Assembly: GCF_009901565.1 (NCBI RefSeq)
Contig: NZ_WXEW01000005.1
Coordinates: 496,001-560,000, forward strand
Reading direction: 5' to 3'
DNA length: 64,000 nucleotides
From: Herbidospora solisilvae
GTDB taxonomy: Bacteria; Actinomycetota; Actinomycetes; Streptosporangiales; Streptosporangiaceae
Below are positions 17,232-24,031 of this stretch, piece after piece; position 1 is the stretch's first letter, and the number at the start of each line of letters is the position of its first letter. The notes below the pieces were generated by a model. It was not told the origin of the DNA. It was given only the letters and a program-made list of their open reading frames with translations, and searched no databases. The position numbers and the translations under genes are program-made.

Positions 17232-18674
17232 TTAAACAGGCGTGATGGGGAGCAGCTTGCCGACCTTGACGGGCTCGCGCATCGGCGGGACGTAACGCGT
17301 CCAGTCGTCGAAGACGGGGTGGATCGTGTCGTCGGCCACCAGGCGCGGGGTCGTCATGACGTCGTTGTTCCTGGCCAGTTCCGCGCCGGTGGCGCCCGAC
17401 TCCAGCCAGAGCTGGGTGGCGATGCCGTGGCGCAGGATCCGGCACTGGTGGCGGCTGTTGCGCTTGATGTCGAGCGACTCGGCCATGTGGGAGGCCCGGC
17501 AGCCGCCGCCGCACGACGCCTTGATGTAGCAGCGGGCGCAGTCGGCGTGGTACTCGCCGCCGAGCACCGAGCTGGTGCGCATCTCCTTGAGCACCGGCGC
17601 GCCGAAGATCTCGGCCAGCGACTGCTCGCGCACGTTGCCCGCGTAGTGCTCGTGGCCGGTGACCAGCTTGCACGGGTAGACGTCGCCGAGCGAGTTGATG
17701 TAGATCTCGTTGCCGCCCATGCCGCAGTTGGCCTTCACGGCACACGGGCCGAGCGGCCGGGGGCCGTCGGGGCTGAGCTTGCCGGCCGCCGGGGAGGTCC
17801 ACGCGATCTCCTGGATCCGCATGTGGTCCTGCCACCCGAAGTCGGCCTTGTCGGTCACGCCCCGGCCGAGCTTGTTGTGGTACATCAGCCGGATGCTGTG
17901 GACCTCCAGCCCCTCGATGAACTGGGCGAAGTCCTCAAGCTCGTCGATGTTCTCCGACGTCACGATGTGGTTGATCTTCGGAATGACGCCGACCTGGTTC
18001 AGCAGCCGAAGCGCCTTGTGGGTCTTGGCGAACGAGCCCGCGCCGCGGGTGCGGTCGTGGGTCTCGGCGGTGCCGCCGTCGACGCTCACGGTGACCGAGT
18101 TGAACAGGTCGGCGAACCGCTGCGCCGTCTCCAGCTTCCTGATCATCGTCGCGTTGGTGACGATGTTGCACTTCAGGCCCAGCGACCTGGCGTGCTCGAC
18201 GATCTGGAAGAGGTCCTTGCGGAGCATCGGCTCGCCGCCGGTGAAGATGACGTACTCGGCGCCGAACTCGGCGATCTCCTCGATCAGGCGCAGCGACTCG
18301 TCGGTCTTCAGCTCGTTCGGCAGGCACTTCTCCGACGAGGCGTAGCAGTAGGGGCAGCGCAGGTTGCAGCCGTCGGTGATCGCGTAGTAGGCCTGCTTGA
18401 GCTTCGGCTCCTGGAAGGCCACGTTCGGGCGGTGGCCGTCGTAGTAGACGACGTAGTTCAGGATCAGCTTGGCGAGGGCCTTCTCGTTCTCCAGCGTCTC
18501 GTCGAGGGGAAGGGCACGGGCCAGCGCCGTCAGCACGCCGAACTCCCGCGACGTCAGCACCACCCGGCCGCCCGAGTGCGGGTTGACCACGAGACGTCTG
18601 TCGTCGTGGACGAAATAGGTGAGGCCCTCGGGGACCTCGAACAGGGCGCGGTTCTTGACCAGCTTCCCCGGCAT
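17232..18674 (-). CDS. Radical SAM/SPASM peptide maturase
   Basis: A 480-residue enzyme. Residues 1-85 form an extra N-terminal winged-helix-like (RRE-like) region. The radical SAM cluster motif is Cys103-Cys107-Cys110 (CNLRCPYC), followed by the SAM-binding FTGGEPMLR. A complete SPASM domain carries Cys317, Cys335, Cys379, Cys382, Cys388, Cys392 and Cys411 in the family spacing, enough for two auxiliary iron-sulfur clusters. Such enzymes install thioether, C-C or C-O cross-links or epimerise residues in RiPPs. The likely substrate is the peptide encoded just upstream at 18754-19044, delivered by the PqqD-like protein. The start follows GGGAGGGAGAG. Confidence 0.93.
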   Translation of the reverse strand: MPGKLVKNRALFEVPEGLTYFVHDDRRLVVNPHSGGRVVLTSREFGVLTALARALPLDETLENEKALAKLILNYVVYYDGHRPNVAFQEPKLKQAYYAITDGCNLRCPYCYASSEKCLPNELKTDESLRLIEEIAEFGAEYVIFTGGEPMLRKDLFQIVEHARSLGLKCNIVTNATMIRKLETAQRFADLFNSVTVSVDGGTAETHDRTRGAGSFAKTHKALRLLNQVGVIPKINHIVTSENIDELEDFAQFIEGLEVHSIRLMYHNKLGRGVTDKADFGWQDHMRIQEIAWTSPAAGKLSPDGPRPLGPCAVKANCGMGGNEIYINSLGDVYPCKLVTGHEHYAGNVREQSLAEIFGAPVLKEMRTSSVLGGEYHADCARCYIKASCGGGCRASHMAESLDIKRNSRHQCRILRHGIATQLWLESGATGAELARNNDVMTTPRLVADDTIHPVFDDWTRYVPPMREPVKVGKLLPITPV

Positions 18675-18701
18675 GTCGCTCTCCCTCCCTCGTCACCGCG
18701 T

Positions 18702-18738
18702 GGACGCGGCCCCGCTTTCGGCGTCCGGGGCCGCGTCC
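18702..18738 (-). terminator. Strong hairpin between precursor and radical-SAM genes
   Basis: A perfect 13-bp stem, GGACGCGGCCCCG (18702-18714) and its complement (18726-18738), with an 11-base loop. It sits in the short gap between the precursor stop and the radical-SAM start and lacks a T-tract. In RiPP operons such hairpins act as partial terminators or mRNA-stability elements that let the precursor be made in excess over the enzymes. Confidence 0.7.
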
Positions 18739-18753
18739 GCGAACTGGTGGTGC

Positions 18754-19044
18754 CTAGTTGGCCGCGCCGGAGCCGGAGCCCGACCAGGCGCCGCAGAGGC
18801 AGTCGGCCGCGGCGGCCATGGTGTGGGCGACGACCTCGGGCTCGGACCACTCGCCGTCGGCGCTCGCACCGGCGGAGACGCCGGCCAGCACGCCCGGGAG
18901 GGCGTTCGGCAGCTTGTCCTTGAGGGAGATGAGCAGGTCGACCTCTTCACGGGTCAGGGTGGCGAACGCCTCCTCGACCTCGGCGGCGAGCTGGGAGTTG
19001 AGAATGCCGGCCTGACGCAGTTCCTCAGTGGGATCGAAGGACAT
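18754..19044 (-). CDS. Putative RiPP precursor peptide
   Basis: A 96-residue peptide directly upstream of the radical-SAM/PqqD/flavoprotein genes and behind the cluster operator. The ATG follows GAGGTGAAGGC. The first 50 residues look like a leader, with an amphipathic helix FATLTREEVDLLISLKDKL and the segment LRQAG. An Ala/Gly/Ser linker follows. The probable core is the C-terminal part: TMAAAADCLCGAW then SGSGSGAAN. The only two Cys of the protein are in the CLC motif. The Ala run in TMAAAAD resembles the thioamide-bearing run of thioviridamide as I remember it. The cleavage site is not certain; a Gly/Ala-rich junction around residues 50-62 or just before AHTM is plausible. No homolog is known to me. 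Confidence 0.75.
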   Translation of the reverse strand: MSFDPTEELRQAGILNSQLAAEVEEAFATLTREEVDLLISLKDKLPNALPGVLAGVSAGASADGEWSEPEVVAHTMAAAADCLCGAWSGSGSGAAN

Positions 19045-19083
19045 GCCTTCACCTCTCTAGCGATCGGGTTGCGTTGCGAGTCG

Positions 19084-19131
19084 AGTATGTGCCGGTGACG
19101 CGCGGGCCGGACAACCCCACAAATGTGGGCT
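19084..19131 (-). promoter_or_regulatory. Shared cluster operator and promoter of the precursor operon
   Basis: Reading the minus strand, the palindrome CCCAC-ATTT-GTGGG (19116-19129) is followed by TTGTCC (19109-19114) and, after exactly 19 bases, CATACT (19084-19089). Apart from two palindrome bases, the 28 bases from AGCCCAC to GGCCC equal those before the ABC operon at 8575-8602, and TCACCGGC-N-CATACTC is also shared. The start codon is about 40 bases downstream of the -10 with a normal ribosome-binding site. Confidence 0.72.
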
Positions 19132-19147
19132 GACGTGCGGAAAAGAA

Positions 19148-19191
19148 CCCACGAATGTGGGGTGGCCGATCGTCTGGTGCGCTTTCAGACT
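19148..19191 (+). promoter_or_regulatory. Third copy of the cluster operator, facing the cyclase operon
   Basis: The palindrome CCCAC-GAAT-GTGGG (19148-19161) is followed by TGGCCG and a possible CAGACT -10 at 19186-19191, oriented towards the gene at 19237. It lies 18 bases from the oppositely oriented copy that drives the precursor operon, so one regulator could control both divergent units. TTTCAGAC is repeated at 19183-19190 and 19208-19215 and may be a second binding site. Confidence 0.6.
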
Positions 19192-19236
19192 TACGCGAAA
19201 GCGGACTTTTCAGACGCGACGCGGTGAGGACGAGTG

Positions 19237-19437
19237 ATGAACAGAACCGGTTCGGGGGCGTACGACGCACTGGCCGACCTACGTGCCGCAGGGCACCCGA
19301 TCGACCTACTCGACGAGCGGCAGCGCGACGTGTTCGCCTCGCTCAACCAGACCGAGGTCACCCTGCTCAACTCGATCAAACGACGTCTCGACGACGTCGC
19401 GCCCGAAGTTGAGGGCCAGGAATTGAAGCTGGTCTGA
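19237..19437 (+). CDS. Leader-peptide paralog without core
   Basis: A 66-residue peptide whose ATG follows TGAGGA. It aligns with the leader of the precursor at 18754-19044: both have LR-x-AG about 20 residues before a helix of the form FA-x-L-x3-EV-x-LL-x-S-(L/I)-K, here FASLNQTEVTLLNSIKRRL, followed by a Pro-Val. The protein stops (EGQELKLV) where the other continues into the Ala/Gly linker and Cys-containing core. It may be a leader decoy, a trans-acting leader, a regulator of the maturases, or a second precursor with a very short core. It is the first gene of the cyclase/protease/GAF operon, with two bases before the next start. Confidence 0.7.
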   Translation: MNRTGSGAYDALADLRAAGHPIDLLDERQRDVFASLNQTEVTLLNSIKRRLDDVAPEVEGQELKLV

Positions 19438-19439
19438 GC

Positions 19440-22421
19440 ATGCAGGGGTCGAGGCCGGCTCGTCGTCACATCGTGGTCCTGTTCATCGACCTGTCCGGGT
19501 CGACCGAACTCGCGGAGCGTCTCGACCCCGAGCTGCTCATGCAGATCCTGGAGCGCTACTACGCGGGATGCAGAGAGGCGATCTTCGCCAACGGCGGCGT
19601 GATCGAGAAGTACATCGGCGACGCCATCATGGCCGTCTTCGGCATCCCCCTCAGCCGCGAGGACGACGCGCTGCGCGCCGTGCTCGCCGCCCACGGCGCG
19701 ATGCGATCGGTGTACGAGCTGGCCGACCAGCTGGAGCGGACCGTCGGCGTCCGCATCGGGGCGCACGTCGGGGTGGCGTTCGGCGAGGTCATGGTAGTCG
19801 GCAACACCGGCACCGACGTCCGCGTGATCGGCGACACGGTCAACACGGCCGCTCGCATCCAGTCGGCCGCCAAGGAGGGCGAGATCCTCCTCGGCGACGA
19901 CGTCGCCCGGCTGGTGCGCCAGCACGCCGTCATGGAGGAGGTCCCGCCGCTCACGCTGAAGGGCAAGAAGGACCCGGTCCGCGCCTGGCGGTTGATCGAC
20001 GTCGAGCCCGACCGCGCGGGCGACGCGGGCGCCGACACCGTCCCCCTGATCGGCCGCGACGAGGAGCTCGCCCAGCTCACCCGCCTGCACGAACGCGTGA
20101 TCAGGGAACGGTTGTGCGGGATGGCGACCCTGCTGGGCGTGCCGGGCATCGGCAAGTCACGGCTGGTGCGCGAGTTCCTGCACCGGCTGCCGCCGGGCGT
20201 GCGGGTGCTGACCGGGCGCTGCCCCTCCTACGGCATCGGCGCCACCTACCGCCCGATCGCCGAGATGCTCGAAGACGTCAACGGCGACTGGCCCGCCGTC
20301 GCGGCGGCGGTCGGCCCCGACGGGGAGCGCACGCTGCGCGCGCTGGCGGGCAACGGCCAGACCCCCGGCGTCGCCGAGATCGCCCGCGCGGTCCGCAGCT
20401 TCCTGGAGGTGATGGCCGACAACCGCCCGCTCGTGGTGGTGCTCGACAACCTCCAGTGGGCCGAGCCGACGTTGCTGGAACTGGTCGACGACTGCGTGGC
20501 GTGGCTGACCGACGTGCCGGTGCTGTTCGTCTGCGTGGCCCGGCCGGAGATCTACGAGCTGCGTCCCGGCTGGGGCGGCGGCATGGCCTGCGGGATGTCG
20601 CTGGAGCTCGGGCCGCTGAGCGGCGCGGACGTCGCGCGGCTCGTCCAGGAGCTCTGCGCCGAACGCGTCGAGGTCATGGCGCACGCCGACGAGGCCCTGC
20701 ACTGGCGGGTCGCCGCCAGCAGCGACGGCAACCCGCTGTTCGCCGAGCTGATGCTGGAGACCCTGACCGAGGGCGACGGTTCGCTGCCGCCCACCATCAC
20801 CGCGCTGCTGGGCGCCCGGCTCGACCGGCTCGGCGGCGACGAACGCGAGGTGCTGGAGCGGGCCGCGACCATCGGCCAGATGTTCACCCTCGGCCAGGTC
20901 GAGATGCTCGGCCCGGACCTCTCCTCGGGGACCCCGTCGGGGCCGGTCCGCAGCCTCCAGCGCGACCGCCTGGTCAGACGGGGCTCCCAGCCGGGCGCCT
21001 TCGAGTTCACCCAGACCCTCACCCGCGAGACCGTCTACTCGCTGACCAGCAAGGAACAGCGCGCCGACTGGCACCGTCGCCTCGCCGACTGGCTCGGCGA
21101 GCAGGAGGCCGCCGACGACACCCCGTTCCGCAGCTGGACCTCCGGCGACATCAGCCGCCACCTGCTCGCCGCCTGCCGCTTCACCCGCGAGGTGCGCCCG
21201 TTCGACCCGCTGCTCGACGAGCTCACCGACCGCGCCGCCACCGCGCTGATCCGCGACGGCGGCGAGGCCCTGCACCGCAGGGACCTTCCGGCCGCCATCG
21301 CCCTGCTCGAACGCGGCCGCGAGATCCTGCCCAAGGGCCGGGAGGAGCACCGCCGCCTGGCGATCCTGATCAGCGACGCCGAACTGGCGAGGGGAGAGGC
21401 CGGGAAGGCCGCCGCCGCCCTCGACGCCGCCGAGGAGATGCTCCCCGGCGACCCGCGCACCGCGCTGACCTGCACGATCCAGCGTGAGATGCTGGGCCTG
21501 CGCACCGGCCGGGGCACCGACCCCGAGGCGCTGCGCGACCGGCTCGAACAGGACGACGATCTCAGCTGGTGCCGCTTCCACCAGCTGGAAGCGTGGACGC
21601 ACATCGACGCCGGCCGTTTCGGCGCCGCCGACCAGGCGCTGCGCGATGGGGTGGCCCGCGCCCGCGCGATGGGGGACCGATACGAGGAGGACCGCCTCCT
21701 GGGCGGCCTGTGCGAGCTGGTCCAGTGGTCGCCGACGCCGGTCGGCGAAGGGCTCGTGTTGTGCGCCGACCTGCTGGAGCGGTTCGTCGGCGACCGCGCG
21801 CTGCTCGTCCCGGTCCTGCTCACCAAGGCCCGGCTGCTCGGTCTCTCCGGCGGCCTGGCCGAAGCCCGCGAGACCCTCGACACCGCCGCCCACTATGTCG
21901 ACGAACTCGACCTGGGCCTGCCCGCCATCGCGGTCACCCAGGTCCGCGGCCTGGTCGAGTCGCTGGCCGGCGACCACGAGAAGGCGCGCGCGCTGTTCCG
22001 CGACGCCGCGGCGGCCCTGCACGCGGCCGGGCACGGCGGCGCCGCCGCCACCCTGGAGATCTACGCCGCCCGCGAGACCCTTCGCATGGGCGACTCCGGC
22101 CTGGCCGCGCGGGAACTCGATCGCCGCGAGGGCCCCCGCCAGCTCCGGGGCGAGGTCACCGCCCTCGCCCTGCGGGCCGCCGTCGCCGCCCGATCGGCCG
22201 ATCATCCGGAAGCCCTGCGCCTCGCCGACCGTGCCGCCGAGCTGGTCGCGGCCACGGACGATCTCTGCCTGCGTGGCGACGTCCTCGTCGAGGTCGCCCA
22301 GGTCCGGCGGGCCGCCGGGCGGGACCCGTCCGGCGCGCTCCGCGACGCGCTCGACGCCTACGACGACAAAGGGGCGAGCCTGCTCGCCCACCGGACCCGC
22401 GACCTGCTGGGGGACCTGTGA
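19440..22421 (+). CDS. Class III nucleotide cyclase fused to AAA/STAND ATPase and TPR region
   Basis: A 993-residue protein. Residues 8-185 are a cyclase homology domain with both metal-binding aspartates (Asp17 in FIDLSGST, Asp61 in EKYIGDAIMAVFG), Lys57 and the VNTAARIQ segment, so it may be active. Residues 205 onward hold a STAND-type ATPase: Walker A GVPGIGKSRLV and Walker B PLVVVLDNLQWAEP. The last 400 residues are TPR-like repeats (Ala/Leu/Arg-rich helices). Such proteins are usually signal-responsive regulators. Here the gene is coupled to a leader-like peptide upstream and to a protease downstream (GTGA overlap), so it may sense the peptide or its leader. That role is inference. Confidence 0.88.
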   Translation: MQGSRPARRHIVVLFIDLSGSTELAERLDPELLMQILERYYAGCREAIFANGGVIEKYIGDAIMAVFGIPLSREDDALRAVLAAHGAMRSVYELADQLERTVGVRIGAHVGVAFGEVMVVGNTGTDVRVIGDTVNTAARIQSAAKEGEILLGDDVARLVRQHAVMEEVPPLTLKGKKDPVRAWRLIDVEPDRAGDAGADTVPLIGRDEELAQLTRLHERVIRERLCGMATLLGVPGIGKSRLVREFLHRLPPGVRVLTGRCPSYGIGATYRPIAEMLEDVNGDWPAVAAAVGPDGERTLRALAGNGQTPGVAEIARAVRSFLEVMADNRPLVVVLDNLQWAEPTLLELVDDCVAWLTDVPVLFVCVARPEIYELRPGWGGGMACGMSLELGPLSGADVARLVQELCAERVEVMAHADEALHWRVAASSDGNPLFAELMLETLTEGDGSLPPTITALLGARLDRLGGDEREVLERAATIGQMFTLGQVEMLGPDLSSGTPSGPVRSLQRDRLVRRGSQPGAFEFTQTLTRETVYSLTSKEQRADWHRRLADWLGEQEAADDTPFRSWTSGDISRHLLAACRFTREVRPFDPLLDELTDRAATALIRDGGEALHRRDLPAAIALLERGREILPKGREEHRRLAILISDAELARGEAGKAAAALDAAEEMLPGDPRTALTCTIQREMLGLRTGRGTDPEALRDRLEQDDDLSWCRFHQLEAWTHIDAGRFGAADQALRDGVARARAMGDRYEEDRLLGGLCELVQWSPTPVGEGLVLCADLLERFVGDRALLVPVLLTKARLLGLSGGLAEARETLDTAAHYVDELDLGLPAIAVTQVRGLVESLAGDHEKARALFRDAAAALHAAGHGGAAATLEIYAARETLRMGDSGLAARELDRREGPRQLRGEVTALALRAAVAARSADHPEALRLADRAAELVAATDDLCLRGDVLVEVAQVRRAAGRDPSGALRDALDAYDDKGASLLAHRTRDLLGDL

Positions 22422-23320
22422 CCCTGACGCCGACCAACTCCCCGCTGCCGCCCTGGCGGCGGGGCCAGCGCGACCACTTCCCCGGAGTGCCGGCCTGGGG
22501 GCTGGCGACCCGCCGGGCCGCGCCGGAACCCTTCGAGATCAGCCGCCTGGAGTCGGTCGACAAGGAGTGGGCCTACGGCGGCGCCGACGGCACCGGCGTG
22601 CGGGTCTGCGTGCTGGACACCGGCGTCCAGGCCGATCATCCGCACGTCGGCGGACTGGAGGCGTCCTACCAGGTGGTCGCCGACGACAACGGGAAGTCAT
22701 CGGTCGCCGAATGTGAGCCGCACGACCCGGCCGGGCACGGCACCGCCTGCGCCTCGGTGATCCGCCAGGTCGCGCCGGGCGCCTCGATCAGCTCGCTGCG
22801 GGTGCTCACCGACGGCAAGAACGGCAGCGGCGACGCGCTGCTGACCGGCCTGCGGTGGGCGATCGAGGCCGGCTTCGACGTGATCAACATGAGCCTGTCG
22901 ACGACGAAGTCGGACTTCCGGCACACCCTCCAGGAGCTCGCCGACCAGGCCTACTTCCGGCGCTGCCTGCTGGTGGCCGCCGCGCACAACATGCCGGTGC
23001 TCAGCTTCCCGTGGACGTTCTCCTCGGTGGTCAGCGTGGCCAGCCACGACCAGGCCGACCCGATGACCTACTTCTACAACCCGTCGCCACCCGCCGAGTT
23101 CCACGCCCGGGGCGTCAGGGTCCCGGTGGCCTGGGCGGGCGGGAAGGTGGTGCGCAGCACCGGCAACAGCTTCGCCGCCCCGCACATCGCCGGGATCTGC
23201 GCGCTCATCCTGAGCAAACACCCCTGGCTGACGCCGTTCCAGCTCAAGACCGTGCTCTATCTCGCCGCGGACAACACTGCGGACACCATCGCGCAGAACG
23301 GAGAGCCTGATGTCCTCTGA
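22418..23320 (+). CDS. Cytoplasmic subtilisin-like (S8) serine protease
   Basis: A 300-residue S8-family protease with the full catalytic set: Asp67 (CVLDTGVQ), His107 (GHGTACASV), the oxyanion Asn191 (AAAHNMP) and Ser251 (STGNSFAAPHIAG). It has no signal peptide and no inhibitory propeptide of usual length, so it should act in the cytoplasm. Subtilisin-like proteases cleave leaders in cyanobactin (PatA/PatG) pathways, and here the protease is the best candidate for removing the leader of the cluster's peptide. The alternative is cleavage of a regulatory protein in the cyclase/GAF module. The GTG start overlaps the cyclase-gene stop by four bases. Confidence 0.9.
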   Translation: MTLTPTNSPLPPWRRGQRDHFPGVPAWGLATRRAAPEPFEISRLESVDKEWAYGGADGTGVRVCVLDTGVQADHPHVGGLEASYQVVADDNGKSSVAECEPHDPAGHGTACASVIRQVAPGASISSLRVLTDGKNGSGDALLTGLRWAIEAGFDVINMSLSTTKSDFRHTLQELADQAYFRRCLLVAAAHNMPVLSFPWTFSSVVSVASHDQADPMTYFYNPSPPAEFHARGVRVPVAWAGGKVVRSTGNSFAAPHIAGICALILSKHPWLTPFQLKTVLYLAADNTADTIAQNGEPDVL

Positions 23321-23906
23321 GGACTTCGACAGCACCGAACGCAAGTTGCTGCAGTCGATCGTGGAGGTGGCCCGCCACATGTTCGGCGCGGCCGCCGCGT
23401 CGATCTTCCTGGTCGACCCCGAGACCGGTGAGCTGGTCTTCGAGGCCGTCTCCGGCGAGGGGGAGAAGGAACTGGTCGGCAGCCGCTTCCCGGCCGGGAC
23501 GGGCATCGCCGGCTGGGTCGCCACCAGCGGCCAGCCCATGGTCGCCGACGACCTCAAGACGACCACCTTCGACCAGGACGCCGCCGAGTCCACCGGCTAC
23601 GTGCCCGCCACGATCATGGCGGCCCCGCTGATCCGGTTCGAGGAGTGCGTGGGCGTGCTGGAGGTGCTCGACCGGGCCGAGTCGCGCAGCGACCTCGACG
23701 ACATCGAGCTGCTGGGCATGTTCGCCACCCAGGCCGCCTGTGGCCTGGAGTTCCTGCTCCGGGTCAGGCACAGCGAGCCGCGCGCCCAGATCGACCCGCA
23801 GGTGGTGCTGCGGCGGCTGAGCGACCGCCCGCCCACCGGCGACGGCCCCCGCGACGTCGCGGCGCTGAAGCTGCTGGCCCTCGCCGACGAACTGCTCGCC
23901 CTCTAA
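23310..23906 (+). CDS. GAF-domain protein
   Basis: A 198-residue protein with a single GAF domain at about residues 10-150 (SIFLVDPETGELVFEAVSGE, GTGIAGWVATSGQP, APLIRFEECVGVLEVLDR) and a short helical C-terminal tail. GAF domains bind cyclic nucleotides or other small ligands. Being encoded last in the operon with a nucleotide cyclase makes a cyclic-nucleotide signalling role attractive, but the NKXnFX3DE motif of cNMP-binding GAFs is not evident. The gene overlaps the protease gene by 11 bases and has its own GGAGAG site. Confidence 0.85.
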   Translation: MSSEDFDSTERKLLQSIVEVARHMFGAAAASIFLVDPETGELVFEAVSGEGEKELVGSRFPAGTGIAGWVATSGQPMVADDLKTTTFDQDAAESTGYVPATIMAAPLIRFEECVGVLEVLDRAESRSDLDDIELLGMFATQAACGLEFLLRVRHSEPRAQIDPQVVLRRLSDRPPTGDGPRDVAALKLLALADELLAL

Positions 23907-24031
23907 ATACCTTCGCCGATGCCTTCCGGCAATGACCGAATTGCGCCAGATTTCTGACATTTCTTGACATGGCGGCAGTCAGTCAAGCTCTCGTCTACTC
24001 GAATCGTCAACGCGGCATTCGAAGGGACGAA

